NCBI RefSeq assembly: GCF_027925155.1
Contig: NZ_BSDY01000003.1
Span: 215,172-279,171, forward strand
Direction: 5' to 3'
Origin: Propionigenium maris DSM 9537
Lineage (GTDB): Bacteria > Fusobacteriota > Fusobacteriia > Fusobacteriales > Fusobacteriaceae
DNA: 64,000 nt
Program-made: the position numbers and the translations under genes
Notes under the pieces: generated by a model
The model's input: only the letters and a program-made list of their open reading frames with translations
Told to the model about the DNA's origin: nothing
Database searches by the model: none
Shown here: positions 8,263 to 16,854 of the stretch, piece by piece
How the letters are laid out: each line of letters starts with the position of its first letter
Position numbering within the stretch: position 1 is the stretch's first letter

Positions 8263-9819
8263 GTGAGGGGAAAGTTTGAGAAGAAAGTAATAATATGGGC
8301 GATGCTTACTGCCTTCATACCACTATTACTGTCCTATGGGATCTTTATATATGACAAGATCAGTTCAACAGATGAGAGAATCAAGCAGACCCTCTACAGG
8401 ATGGCGGTAAATGTCAGTAAAACTCCCTTCATTCAGAAAAAACTAAGTGAGGGTAGGATAGGAGGGGAGATACAGGAGTATGCAGGCAGCCTTGTGGAGC
8501 AGCTGGATGATGTGGATATAATAGTAGTAGCCGATATGAGAGGGGTAAAATACTCCCATCTGGATGAGGAGCAGATAGGAGATGTCTTTGTCAATGAAGA
8601 TAAGTGGCCTGTCTTAAGGGAGGGAAAAGCCTATTACTCAACATTTAAGGGGTCTCAGGGAGTTACTACAAGGAGATTTGAACCCATCTACCTGGATGGC
8701 AAACAGGTTGGTTTTGTTATGATAGGTAAGTATTACAGCGAGCTGAAGCTCCTAAATAAGAGGACAACAGCTATATATCTCCTTCTATTTACTGGGGTAC
8801 TTTTAATTACCTGGCTGCTGGCTGGAATCTTTGCAAAGGGGGTTAAGACAAAGATGCTGGGTCTCGAACCAGAGGAGATAGCCAGACTCTATCGTGAAAA
8901 GCTGGTTATACTGAATAATATTAGTGAGGGAATAATCGCTTTAGATGATCTGGGAGGAATCAGAGAGGTAAATGCTGCATACAATAAATTATTTTCAGGC
9001 CTCCCTCCAGAAGATTTCATCAATTATGTAAAAACTCACATCACTAAGAGAGAGGTTATTCCCATGAAGGAGATGATTGTTGCAGGAAGGAGAGTTTTTG
9101 TAAGCATCCATCCCCTGGTGAAGGAGAGTGTCTACCTGGGTTCTGTTATAACTCTCAACAGCAGTGATCAGATAGACGAGGTGGCAGAGGAGATTACAGG
9201 GGTTCACCAGATAATACAGGGAATGAGGGCCAATATACATGAGTTTAAAAACAGACTCCATGTAATACTTGGACTGATGGAGCTTGAGAGGTACGACATG
9301 GCAAAGAAGTACCTTATAGAGGTAAAAGATACGGAAGCTGGTGACGACAAGAAGTTCAGGGGAATAGAGGACTACTATATACGTGGAATGCTCATGGGAA
9401 AAGCCGGGATCGCCAAGGAGCAGAGGATAAACTTCAGAATAAAGGAAGGGTCCCTTCTCAGAGAAAAACATGGTATCATATCCTATAATGACCTAATCAC
9501 TATTATAGGAAACCTCATTGAAAATGCATTTGAGGCTTTTTCCCACAGTGGTCAGCAGGGAAAAGTTGTAGAACTACATGTAGTGGAAGATGATAAGCGG
9601 ATCAGTATCTCCTTATTTGATAACGCTCAGCAAATTCCCCCTGAGATCAGGGAAGATATCTTTAAGAGAGGGATATCCTCTAAGGGAGAGGGAAGGGGAA
9701 CTGGTCTATACCTGGTAATGAACAGGGTGGAGTTATATAAAGGAAGCATAGATATAGAGGAAACATCTGAGGGAAAAAGATTTTGTGTAGGGCTTTTGAA
9801 GGGAGACAGGAATGATTAA
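8263..9819 (+). CDS. CitA/DcuS-family sensor histidine kinase
   Basis: A membrane sensor of the citrate/C4-dicarboxylate kinase family. It has a first membrane helix (about 10-30), an extracytoplasmic PAS-like sensor (about 35-165), a second helix (about 170-191), a cytoplasmic PAS (about 215-305), a SpoOB-type dimerisation region with phospho-acceptor His326 (ANIHEFKNRLHVILGL), and an ATPase domain with N-box Asn421, DNAQ (453) and GRGTGLYL (477-484). GTG 8263 is chosen as start because AAAGGAG lies at the right distance. The response regulator overlaps its 3' end by 8 bp. The likely targets are the AEC/dehydrogenase pair upstream or the permease downstream. Confidence 0.9.
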   Translation: MRGKFEKKVIIWAMLTAFIPLLLSYGIFIYDKISSTDERIKQTLYRMAVNVSKTPFIQKKLSEGRIGGEIQEYAGSLVEQLDDVDIIVVADMRGVKYSHLDEEQIGDVFVNEDKWPVLREGKAYYSTFKGSQGVTTRRFEPIYLDGKQVGFVMIGKYYSELKLLNKRTTAIYLLLFTGVLLITWLLAGIFAKGVKTKMLGLEPEEIARLYREKLVILNNISEGIIALDDLGGIREVNAAYNKLFSGLPPEDFINYVKTHITKREVIPMKEMIVAGRRVFVSIHPLVKESVYLGSVITLNSSDQIDEVAEEITGVHQIIQGMRANIHEFKNRLHVILGLMELERYDMAKKYLIEVKDTEAGDDKKFRGIEDYYIRGMLMGKAGIAKEQRINFRIKEGSLLREKHGIISYNDLITIIGNLIENAFEAFSHSGQQGKVVELHVVEDDKRISISLFDNAQQIPPEIREDIFKRGISSKGEGRGTGLYLVMNRVELYKGSIDIEETSEGKRFCVGLLKGDRND

Positions 9820-10483
9820 AAGGGTATTGATAGTTGAAGATGATCCTATGGTAGCTATGATAAATAGAAGTTATGTGGAGATGGTAGAGGGATTTCAGGT
9901 TGTGTCAACTGCTGTAAACCAGCAGGAAGTTCTTGAGGCACTAAAAAAAGAAGATATAGATCTCATCATACTGGATGTCTTCCTTCCAGAGGGGGATGGT
10001 TTAACAATCCTCAGAAATATAAGGGAGAGGGGATACCTCGTTGACGTGATAATGGTAACAGCAGCCAATACCATAGAGGATGTAAAGAAGGCAATGGCTT
10101 ACGGGGTTGTGGATTATCTGGTAAAGCCCTTTGAAGCAGCGAGATTTAAAGAAGCTCTAAATAAGTATAGGATGAAGCATGAAATTCTTAAAGAAAATAA
10201 CATCAGCCAGAGGGAGCTGGACACCTATTACAGGGATCTTCAAAGTGAAGGAGAAGACCTGCCCAAGGGACTTCATGAGAAGACTCTGAAAAGAGTAATC
10301 GAGCTTATCTCCAGAGAAGTCGGAAGGGTGTGGACGCTCAGAGAGATCTCAAGGGAACTCAGTGTAAGTAACGTTACAATTAAAAAATACATGGATTACT
10401 TGGAGGAGATGAAGAGGGTAAGGGTTACCACTACCCACGGAAATGTGGGAAGACCAGAATACAACTACCAGTTTATCAGCTAG
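9812..10483 (+). CDS. CitB/DcuR-family response regulator
   Basis: 223 aa. The receiver domain (about 1-120) has the acidic pair Glu9/Asp10, phospho-acceptor Asp55 (LIILDVFLPEGDG), a conserved Thr in MVTAANT and Lys in YLVKPFEA. A C-terminal DNA-binding helix-turn-helix (about 165-220, WTLREISRELSVSNVTIKKYMDYLEE) is typical of the CitB/DcuR/MalR class. It overlaps the kinase gene by 8 bp, so the pair is translationally coupled. Regulation of uptake or metabolism of a carboxylate is expected from the family. Confidence 0.9.
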   Translation: MIKRVLIVEDDPMVAMINRSYVEMVEGFQVVSTAVNQQEVLEALKKEDIDLIILDVFLPEGDGLTILRNIRERGYLVDVIMVTAANTIEDVKKAMAYGVVDYLVKPFEAARFKEALNKYRMKHEILKENNISQRELDTYYRDLQSEGEDLPKGLHEKTLKRVIELISREVGRVWTLREISRELSVSNVTIKKYMDYLEEMKRVRVTTTHGNVGRPEYNYQFIS

Positions 10484-10587
10484 AGATCCCTGAAAGAAGG
10501 AGTATTCCTAGGAAAAATCGATTAAATACAAAATATCTATCAACAAGATCCTATGAATAATTTAAACCAATATAAAAACCTTTCATT

Positions 10588-10620
10588 TAAAGGGCCCTTT
10601 CACAGAGGGTCCTTTATTGC
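10588..10620 (+). terminator. Intrinsic terminator after the two-component operon
   Basis: AAAGGGCCC pairs with GGGTCCTTT (one G-T pair) around 10588-10614, followed by a T-rich stretch. The left arm is preceded by TTTCATTT, so it may act in one main direction only. Confidence 0.7.
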
Positions 10621-10727
10621 TATACCAAAAAAAAAGAATATTATCCCATTTAAAGTATACTAATATTAGTGATCTTATTGGTATATTAGGAATTAAATTG
10701 ATATCTTGAAGTGGGAAGGGAGCAGAG

Positions 10728-12116
10728 ATGAAGGAGAATATAAAGGCTAAATATGGTATTGTAACAGCATTTGCACTGGTTATGGGTACAGTTATCGGAG
10801 TGGGGATTTTTTTCAGGGCTCCAGCCATGACAGCCCTTACTGGAGGAGACTTTAATGCAGTTTTAACAGCATGGGTAGTAGGAATTTTAATGGTTGTAGC
10901 AGCTGCAATAGTAATAGCTGAAATATCCTCTATGGATACAGACACCGGGGGGGTACAGTCCTTTCTAGAGAGGAGCTGGAGCAAAAGGATCGGGTTCGGA
11001 GCTGGATTTACCCAGACCTTCCTCTACCTCCCTGCAAACCTGGCACTGATCTCCTGGTTTGTTGCAGGACAGTTTTATGTGGCCCTTCTTGGAAGGGGAG
11101 GAAGCGGTATAGAGCAGATTATCCTGGCAGTTGTACTGGTAACCACTAGCTTCTTAATAAATATCTACCAGCCAAAGCTTGGAGGGGCCATCCAGGTGGG
11201 ATCAACCTTTATCAAGATCATTCCCCTACTGCTTGTGGGAATCTTTGGAATTATATTTTCAGGAGACCCCATTACAAGTGTAGGTGGAAATATGGCAGCT
11301 GTAACAGAAGCTTCTGGACAGGATTTTATCACAAAGGTGGCAGCAGCCCTGGCACCGGCACTCTTTGCTCTGGAGGGTTGGATCTTCCTTGGAATTGTTT
11401 CAAAGGAGGTTAAAAACCCAGAGAAAAATGTTCCCAGAGCCATAGCTGGGGGACTGATTCTTGTGGCACTCTTCTACCTTCTCTTTACCTTTGGGGTATT
11501 CAAAGTGGCCACAGCAGAGGCCCTGGGGTCTGGAGGAGCAGACAGCGCCAGTATTGTAGTAAGGTTATTTGGCTCAAGTGCAGGAAGACTATTAAATATA
11601 GCCATCCTCATATCTGCCCTGGGAGTGCTTAACTCCTTTACCCTGGCATATGTGAGAGCTCCCTATGCTCTGGCAGAGAGAAGGGATTTCCCCATGGCTG
11701 AAAAACTTAGAAAAGTTGATATAAAAACAGACACCCCTATATTTTCCGGGTTTACTGCTCTCATCATCTCTCTCCTCTATATGGGAGGGGGAGTGGTTAT
11801 CGGGGGAGTAGAGGGAATAGAGGGGGTTTTAGGAATGCTGGCTGATATTACGATATTGATCTTCTACGTATACTACTCCATAACTATTCTAGGGGTACTG
11901 AAGCTCAGAAGAACTGAACCAGAGGCAGTAAGGGAGTTTAGAGCACCTATGGTAAAGCTTCTGTCTGCCATAGCGATAGCAGGAACTATCTTTGGAGGCT
12001 ACGGTTTGTTTGCAGCCTACGCAAAAACAAATCTGCCGGTACTGATCTTCTACATCCTCTTCTCCCTAACTGGCTTCATTATCTATACAGCTTCCAAGGA
12101 CTTTGAGCCTGCATAG
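10728..12116 (+). CDS. APC-superfamily amino-acid permease
   Basis: A 462-residue transporter with about twelve membrane helices. Helix 1 carries the APC glycine motif VMGTVIGVGIFF, and the helix 6 region has ALAPALFALEGWIFLG followed by KEVKNPEKNVPRAI, a classic APC loop. The family exchanges or imports amino acids or amines; the substrate is not predictable here. The RBS AAGGGAGCAG precedes ATG. It has its own gap and terminators on both sides, so it is probably monocistronic, possibly controlled by the two-component system upstream. Confidence 0.88.
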   Translation: MKENIKAKYGIVTAFALVMGTVIGVGIFFRAPAMTALTGGDFNAVLTAWVVGILMVVAAAIVIAEISSMDTDTGGVQSFLERSWSKRIGFGAGFTQTFLYLPANLALISWFVAGQFYVALLGRGGSGIEQIILAVVLVTTSFLINIYQPKLGGAIQVGSTFIKIIPLLLVGIFGIIFSGDPITSVGGNMAAVTEASGQDFITKVAAALAPALFALEGWIFLGIVSKEVKNPEKNVPRAIAGGLILVALFYLLFTFGVFKVATAEALGSGGADSASIVVRLFGSSAGRLLNIAILISALGVLNSFTLAYVRAPYALAERRDFPMAEKLRKVDIKTDTPIFSGFTALIISLLYMGGGVVIGGVEGIEGVLGMLADITILIFYVYYSITILGVLKLRRTEPEAVREFRAPMVKLLSAIAIAGTIFGGYGLFAAYAKTNLPVLIFYILFSLTGFIIYTASKDFEPA

Positions 12117-12130
12117 TTATAGTATCAAAT

Positions 12131-12166
12131 AAAAAAAAAGGAGCATGCTGCTCCTTCTTTTTTTAT
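12131..12166. terminator. Bidirectional terminator between the permease and the Crp-like gene
   Basis: GGAGCA/TGCTCC hairpin (12140-12154) is flanked by A9 on the left and a T-rich tract on the right, so it can serve both convergent genes. Confidence 0.88.
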
Positions 12167-12190
12167 TCTAAAAGTTGAAAATAGAACCCT

Positions 12191-12829
12191 CTAACTTTTC
12201 CTGATCTCCTCCCTATACTCAAAGAGCTTTTCCATGGATACTATAACTATGGACCTTCTCCTCACCTCTATAAGCCCCAGAGCCTTCAACTTTTTTAGGA
12301 GGTTGGTTACCCCCACCCTGGATACATTTATATTGTTTCCTATATCCCCGTGGGTATACCCCTCTACTTCCACGTTTCTCTCCCTCTCTGGATACCTGGA
12401 CCTTGCAAGCCTCAGAAGAAACTCCACTATCCTCTCCTCGCTGGAATAAAACCTGTTGTAGGTCACCTGATAGAGGGCGATATTGTACTTCCTTGTCATA
12501 CTGTGGATAAAATGGGAGTAGATACTGCTGTTCTTTTCCAGGATCCTTTCTACCCTCCTCTTAGGTATCCTCCAAAGCTCCGTTTCCTCTAAAAAATGTA
12601 GCAGATAGTTCTGCCCTACTCCCGAAAGGATCTCAAATTCTCCCAGGATCTCCCCTGGAGAAAGGTTGTATATGAGCTGCTCCTCTCCCCCTGAATCATT
12701 GAGGGATATATTTACCCTCCCCCTCTTATAGGTCTCTACCTTTCCTGTGGGTCCCACCTCCCTCAAAAAGAACCCTCTCATCCTGTTCTGCTTTTCCTCA
12801 TCAAATACACTTCTATACTCTGTATTCAT
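12191..12829 (-). CDS. Crp/Fnr-family transcriptional regulator
   Basis: 212 aa. A cyclic-nucleotide-binding-like beta roll (about 15-110; LSPGEILGEFEILSG) is followed by a long dimer helix and a Crp-type winged helix (about 150-205; YTHGDIGNNINVSRVGVTNLLKKLKALGLIEVRRRSIVI). There is no Cys cluster of the Fnr iron-sulfur type at the N-terminus, and the cAMP phosphate-binding motif is not recognisable, so the ligand is unknown. The RBS GGGGGGAG lies before ATG. It is convergent with the APC permease and just downstream of the kam operon end on the same strand. Confidence 0.85.
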   Translation of the reverse strand: MNTEYRSVFDEEKQNRMRGFFLREVGPTGKVETYKRGRVNISLNDSGGEEQLIYNLSPGEILGEFEILSGVGQNYLLHFLEETELWRIPKRRVERILEKNSSIYSHFIHSMTRKYNIALYQVTYNRFYSSEERIVEFLLRLARSRYPERERNVEVEGYTHGDIGNNINVSRVGVTNLLKKLKALGLIEVRRRSIVIVSMEKLFEYREEIRKS

Positions 12830-12917
12830 AGACTCTCCCCCCTGATTTTATAGAAGATACCACAGATGGTGACGAAATTCAACTTTTTCATGGTATCTAT
12901 TACCTTCATGGAGAGCA

Positions 12918-13018
12918 ATAAAAAGGAGCGTGACGCTCCACCCTTTCTAACCTCATGTAACTGTTTTTTATCAAGGTCAATAACTTATAATTCTATACTT
13001 TCCTTAATAATAAAAAAG
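12918..13018. repeat. Interspersed intergenic repeat, copy A (related copy at 61542)
   Basis: About 100 bp beginning AAAAAGGAGCGTGACGCTCC, which forms a small hairpin, and ending TATACTTTCCTTA...AATAAAAAAG. It aligns end to end with 61542-61639 at roughly 70 percent identity by eye. Both copies end directly against a terminator hairpin of a minus-strand gene. Confidence 0.6.
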
Positions 13019-13040
13019 CACCGGATTGCTCCGGTGCCCT
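13010..13040 (-). terminator. Terminator of the lysine-fermentation operon
   Basis: On the minus strand GCACCGGA/TCCGGTGC (13018-13037) is followed by TTTTTTATTATT, downstream of kamE. Confidence 0.92.
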
Positions 13041-13053
13041 GAGGTTTCTCTAT

Positions 13054-13842
13054 TTACTTAACCCCTCTCTTTACCATCTCTTCCACTACAAAGGTAGCCA
13101 CATCATCTGCATACTTTCCAGGTCCGAATCCTGCATCATATCCTAGCTCCTTAGCCAGTTCATGGGTGATTCTTGCTCCCCCTGCAATTAGTATTACCTT
13201 GTCTCTGATTCCCTCAGCCTCAAGAAGCTCTACCAGGTGAGTAAGGTTTTGGATGTGTACATCCTTCTGAGTTACAGTCTGAGATACCAGAAGTGCATCG
13301 GCCTTTAGCTCTATTGCCTTCTTTACAAACTCCTCGTTGGCAACCTGAGATCCCAGGTTGTATGCCTCTACTCCCTTGTATCTCTCAAGTCCGTAGTGAC
13401 CAGCGTATCCCTTCATATTCATTACAGCATCTATACCAACAGTGTGAGCATCTGTACCAGTACTTGCTCCAACGATTACTACATCTCTCTTGATATTTTC
13501 ATCGATGAACTCCTCTACCCCATGCATATCCATAGTTTCCACATCCACTGTTTCCACGTGGATATCCTCATAGTTTACATGGTGTAACAGGTTTCCATAT
13601 ACTACATAGAATGAAAACTCCTTATCCAGAGCCTCATAGTGGGATACAGCGGGATTATTAAGTCCCATCTGCTTTGCAAGCTGGATAGCAGCCTCTGCTC
13701 CCCTCTCACAAGCCTTTACAGGAAGAGTAAGACTCACCTGCACCTTACCGTCATTCATTGTATCTCCATATGGTCTCAGCTTAGTGAGATCCAGTGTTTT
13801 ATCGAAATCCTTAGATTCAGTAGAATATAATCCTCCAGACAT
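13054..13842 (-). CDS. kamE: Lysine 5,6-aminomutase, beta (cobalamin-binding) subunit
   Basis: Together with KamD it moves the terminal amino group of beta-lysine from C6 to C5, giving 3,5-diaminohexanoate, using adenosylcobalamin and PLP. The B12 signature DxHxxG is DAHTVG at 131-136, with His133 the cobalt ligand. Lys144 (MNMKGYAGHYG) corresponds to the PLP Schiff-base lysine of the Clostridium sticklandii enzyme. The length of 262 aa is normal. It overlaps kamD by 1 nt (stop/start TAATG type) and is the last gene of the operon. Confidence 0.95.
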   Translation of the reverse strand: MSGGLYSTESKDFDKTLDLTKLRPYGDTMNDGKVQVSLTLPVKACERGAEAAIQLAKQMGLNNPAVSHYEALDKEFSFYVVYGNLLHHVNYEDIHVETVDVETMDMHGVEEFIDENIKRDVVIVGASTGTDAHTVGIDAVMNMKGYAGHYGLERYKGVEAYNLGSQVANEEFVKKAIELKADALLVSQTVTQKDVHIQNLTHLVELLEAEGIRDKVILIAGGARITHELAKELGYDAGFGPGKYADDVATFVVEEMVKRGVK

Positions 13843-15398
13843 TAGTTCATACCTCCGTGCATTAACTTGATAAATGGATTGAAGTAAGCCTCTTCCTTCT
13901 TAAATACTCCAGAAAGTCCTTTTCCTCCATCTGCAGGTCTCTTGATACCTGCAAAGATTCCCTTTTCAAGGGTAGTGAAGATTCCCTCTCCCTCGATAAC
14001 CTCAAGAAGATCCGTTGCTTTATTTAGTACTTCCTCAGCTCTGTTTGTGATGATTCCATTTGGCTTGTATGTAATCTCATCTCCCAGATCCTTCATATTG
14101 TTGAAGATATATCTTGCATTTTCAATTGAAAGGGCTCTGTCAGACATAAGCGGTGTATGGATCGCCTCGGTCATCATTCCCAGCAGGTGAAGCTTCTGAC
14201 CAGTCATGATAGTTACCATGTTAAATAGGGCATCCTGTACATGTCCCTTAAATATATTTCCAGTCATGAACTTTGTAGGCGGCATATACTTAAGTGGCGC
14301 CTTAGGGAAGATCTCCCTTGCCATCTGAGCCTGAGAAAGCTCTAACAGGAATCCGTTTTCTACATTTGGATCGATCTCAAATGCGTGTCCTAGTCCCATC
14401 TGCTCCTCTGGAAGTCCTGCAAATAGTGCAAACTGCTCATTGATAAACTGAGATGCAAGTACTGTGTGAGCTTCCTCTACAGCATCTGCAGTTGTCAGGT
14501 AGTTATCCTCACCTGTATTTATAATTACACCAGCAAATCCATTGATGATTCTTGAGAAGTACTGGTCTACCATAGTTCTCTTCATATTGATATCTCTAAA
14601 TAGGATTCCGTAGAGAGCGTCGTTTAGCATTACATCCAGTCTTTCGAAGGCTCCCATAGCTGCGATCTCTGGCATACATAGTCCAGAACAGTAGTTACAC
14701 AGTCTTATATATCTTCCTTCCTCTTCTCCTACCTTGTCCAGAGCTTCCCTCATTATCTTGAAGTTCTCCTGAGTGGCCATAGTTCCACCGAATCCCTCTG
14801 TAGTAGCACCATATGGTACAAAGTCAAGAAGGGACTGACCTGTAGTTCTGATTACTGCGATTACGTCTGCTCCCTGCTTTGCTGCAGCCACTGCCTGAGT
14901 TACATCCTCATAGATGTTTCCAGTAGCTACGATAACATATAGGTATGGTCCTGATTTATCTCCGTGAGTATCCAGGAATGACTCCCTCTTCTCTCTGTTT
15001 ACTCTTATCTTCTCTACATTTTCCACAGCAACCTTGTCTATAGCAAGCTTGATCTCAAAGGCATCGTGCCAGTTGATCTTAGTTAGGTCAAGCTCCTTCT
15101 TTGCCACTGCCTCAGCTACCTCCTGAGGAGACATTCCAGTCTCTACCATGGCATTACCTATATACTGAGCTGCTCCCAGACCGATATTTCCCTTTTCACT
15201 TATGTGGTCCACAACTACGTTTGGTAGTGGTACCTCAAACTCATCTATTCCGTCTATTCCAAGCAGTCTACAGATAGTTCTTTCCACTGATACTGTTGTG
15301 TGCAGGTCTATAAAGTTCTGTGCATCCACAGCTATATTTTTTGCTGATTCACGGGCTTTCGCCACTCTGTCCCAGTTTAGATTTAATTTTCCTTGCAT
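13842..15398 (-). CDS. kamD: Lysine 5,6-aminomutase, alpha subunit
   Basis: 518 aa, the large TIM-barrel-type subunit that binds substrate and PLP phosphate and encloses the cobalamin from KamE. Recognisable family stretches are GADVIAVIRTTGQSLLDFVPYGATTEGFGGT and RYIRLCNYCSGLCMPEIAAMGAFERLD. The length matches the family (about 515-520). The RBS is GGGGGAAAG. It lies 2 bp downstream of kamC and overlaps kamE, so the three genes are tightly coupled. Confidence 0.95.
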   Translation of the reverse strand: MQGKLNLNWDRVAKARESAKNIAVDAQNFIDLHTTVSVERTICRLLGIDGIDEFEVPLPNVVVDHISEKGNIGLGAAQYIGNAMVETGMSPQEVAEAVAKKELDLTKINWHDAFEIKLAIDKVAVENVEKIRVNREKRESFLDTHGDKSGPYLYVIVATGNIYEDVTQAVAAAKQGADVIAVIRTTGQSLLDFVPYGATTEGFGGTMATQENFKIMREALDKVGEEEGRYIRLCNYCSGLCMPEIAAMGAFERLDVMLNDALYGILFRDINMKRTMVDQYFSRIINGFAGVIINTGEDNYLTTADAVEEAHTVLASQFINEQFALFAGLPEEQMGLGHAFEIDPNVENGFLLELSQAQMAREIFPKAPLKYMPPTKFMTGNIFKGHVQDALFNMVTIMTGQKLHLLGMMTEAIHTPLMSDRALSIENARYIFNNMKDLGDEITYKPNGIITNRAEEVLNKATDLLEVIEGEGIFTTLEKGIFAGIKRPADGGKGLSGVFKKEEAYFNPFIKLMHGGMN

Positions 15399-15399
15399 C

Positions 15400-16854
15400 C
15401 TAACTTTCCCCCTTGTAATTTTTCAAGATATGATGGGTAAAATCCTCATGTATCCCAAGTAGCATGGTTATATTCAGTGCATCCTTGGGAGCCTCGTATC
15501 CCTCACACCTCTCCAGTCTGTAATCCATATATTTTTGAAGGATCCCTATGGAGCCCCTCTTATTTAAGTCGATCTTTCTCTTGAGCTTCTCAAAATCTAC
15601 ATCCCTCAAGCCCACTACCTGATAGTGAACTATGTCCTCGTTGACCACCCCGTCGTAGTGGGTTGCCATAAGGCTTATAGTCCCAAAGTCATTTAAGTAC
15701 TCTCCCAGACTCTTGGCTATCTTCTGCCCCTCATAGGGGTTGGTCCCCCGGGCAAATTCATCCAGGGCTACAAAGCCCTGACCCCTGTGTAGGAATATCA
15801 TTATCTCCTTCAACTTCATCATCTCTGCTCCGAAGGTACTGAGACCCTTGCTTATATCCTGCATATCATCTGAGATGAAGTCTATAAAGTCAAATAACGG
15901 CATCGATACACCCTCTCCCATGGGATAGAACCCCATCTGAAAGAGGAAGACATTTAGTGTAATCGTCTTGAGCGCCACAGTTTTTCCACCCATGTTGGCC
16001 CCTGTAATTACAGTGGTCCCCTTGGACAGCTCTACATCTATAGGAGTATACTCCTGCCCCTGCCCCTCTACCATCTCCTTTATCTGGAGATTTATGAGGT
16101 TCTTGGCTGAAATCTTACTTTCACTATTGATTTTGGGAGATACCAGGTTAAAGTGGTTACAGAACCTTCCCTTGGCTAGGAGTAGATCCAGCCTTCCCAG
16201 GGCTGCTATATTTTCCAGCATCCCCTCCATGAGAGGTTCTAACTTCTTAGAGAGATCTTTTCTTATAACAAGCTCCTCTGCTCCCTCTTCTACAACCACT
16301 TCCAGCCTCTGCTCCCTGAGTTCCTCTACAGAATCAAGGTCACCGGCCATAATCCTCTTCTCCAATTCCCTTTTTTTATCCCTTATTTCCCTTAACCTCT
16401 CCGAGTAGGAGCTGTAGATGTGATAGGTTGGTAGTCCATCCCTGTTTGGATCCAGAAGGGCTGTTATCTCCTCCTGAGAGGTAAACTTCACTCCCTCTAT
16501 CTCAAAGTCTGAAAGGAGACCCCTCATCTCCTCTATTACCATACTCTGAACCTTGAGCTCATAGAGCTCCACCTCATCCAGTACCTTCCCCTTTTCACAG
16601 GAGATACAGGTATTTTCCACATCCTTTACCCTCATCAGGAGCATCTCCACCTTGGTGTAGAGCGTCCTGTCATCCACTATCTTCCTTACCCTCTCTATCC
16701 TCCTATGTTCAAGGGCCAGAAGATCCTCCTGTCCCTTTAGATAGGGTTTTAGATTCTGAAGCTTTCTTCTTCCATAGGGAGACTGTATCTGGAGCTTCTC
16801 TACTATGTATTCATATCCAATTTTTTTTCGCTGCTCCTTGTCCAGATATCTCAT
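15400..16854 (-). CDS. kamC: KamC, MutS-like ATPase, probable aminomutase reactivase subunit
   Basis: 484 aa. The C-terminal half is a MutS-type ABC ATPase: Walker A GANMGGKT (285-292), an ABC-signature-like stretch SKGLSTFGAEM (335-345), Walker B FVALDEFARGTNP (361-373) and the H-loop MATHYDG. The N-terminal half is helical and charged, with no mismatch-binding domain, so DNA repair is unlikely. In lysine-fermenting bacteria MutS/MutL-like genes sit inside the aminomutase operon and are assigned to reactivating the inactivated B12 enzyme. It overlaps kamB by 4 nt (ATGA). Family and context are firm; the biochemical role is from related clusters, not visible here. Confidence 0.85.
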   Translation of the reverse strand: MRYLDKEQRKKIGYEYIVEKLQIQSPYGRRKLQNLKPYLKGQEDLLALEHRRIERVRKIVDDRTLYTKVEMLLMRVKDVENTCISCEKGKVLDEVELYELKVQSMVIEEMRGLLSDFEIEGVKFTSQEEITALLDPNRDGLPTYHIYSSYSERLREIRDKKRELEKRIMAGDLDSVEELREQRLEVVVEEGAEELVIRKDLSKKLEPLMEGMLENIAALGRLDLLLAKGRFCNHFNLVSPKINSESKISAKNLINLQIKEMVEGQGQEYTPIDVELSKGTTVITGANMGGKTVALKTITLNVFLFQMGFYPMGEGVSMPLFDFIDFISDDMQDISKGLSTFGAEMMKLKEIMIFLHRGQGFVALDEFARGTNPYEGQKIAKSLGEYLNDFGTISLMATHYDGVVNEDIVHYQVVGLRDVDFEKLKRKIDLNKRGSIGILQKYMDYRLERCEGYEAPKDALNITMLLGIHEDFTHHILKNYKGES

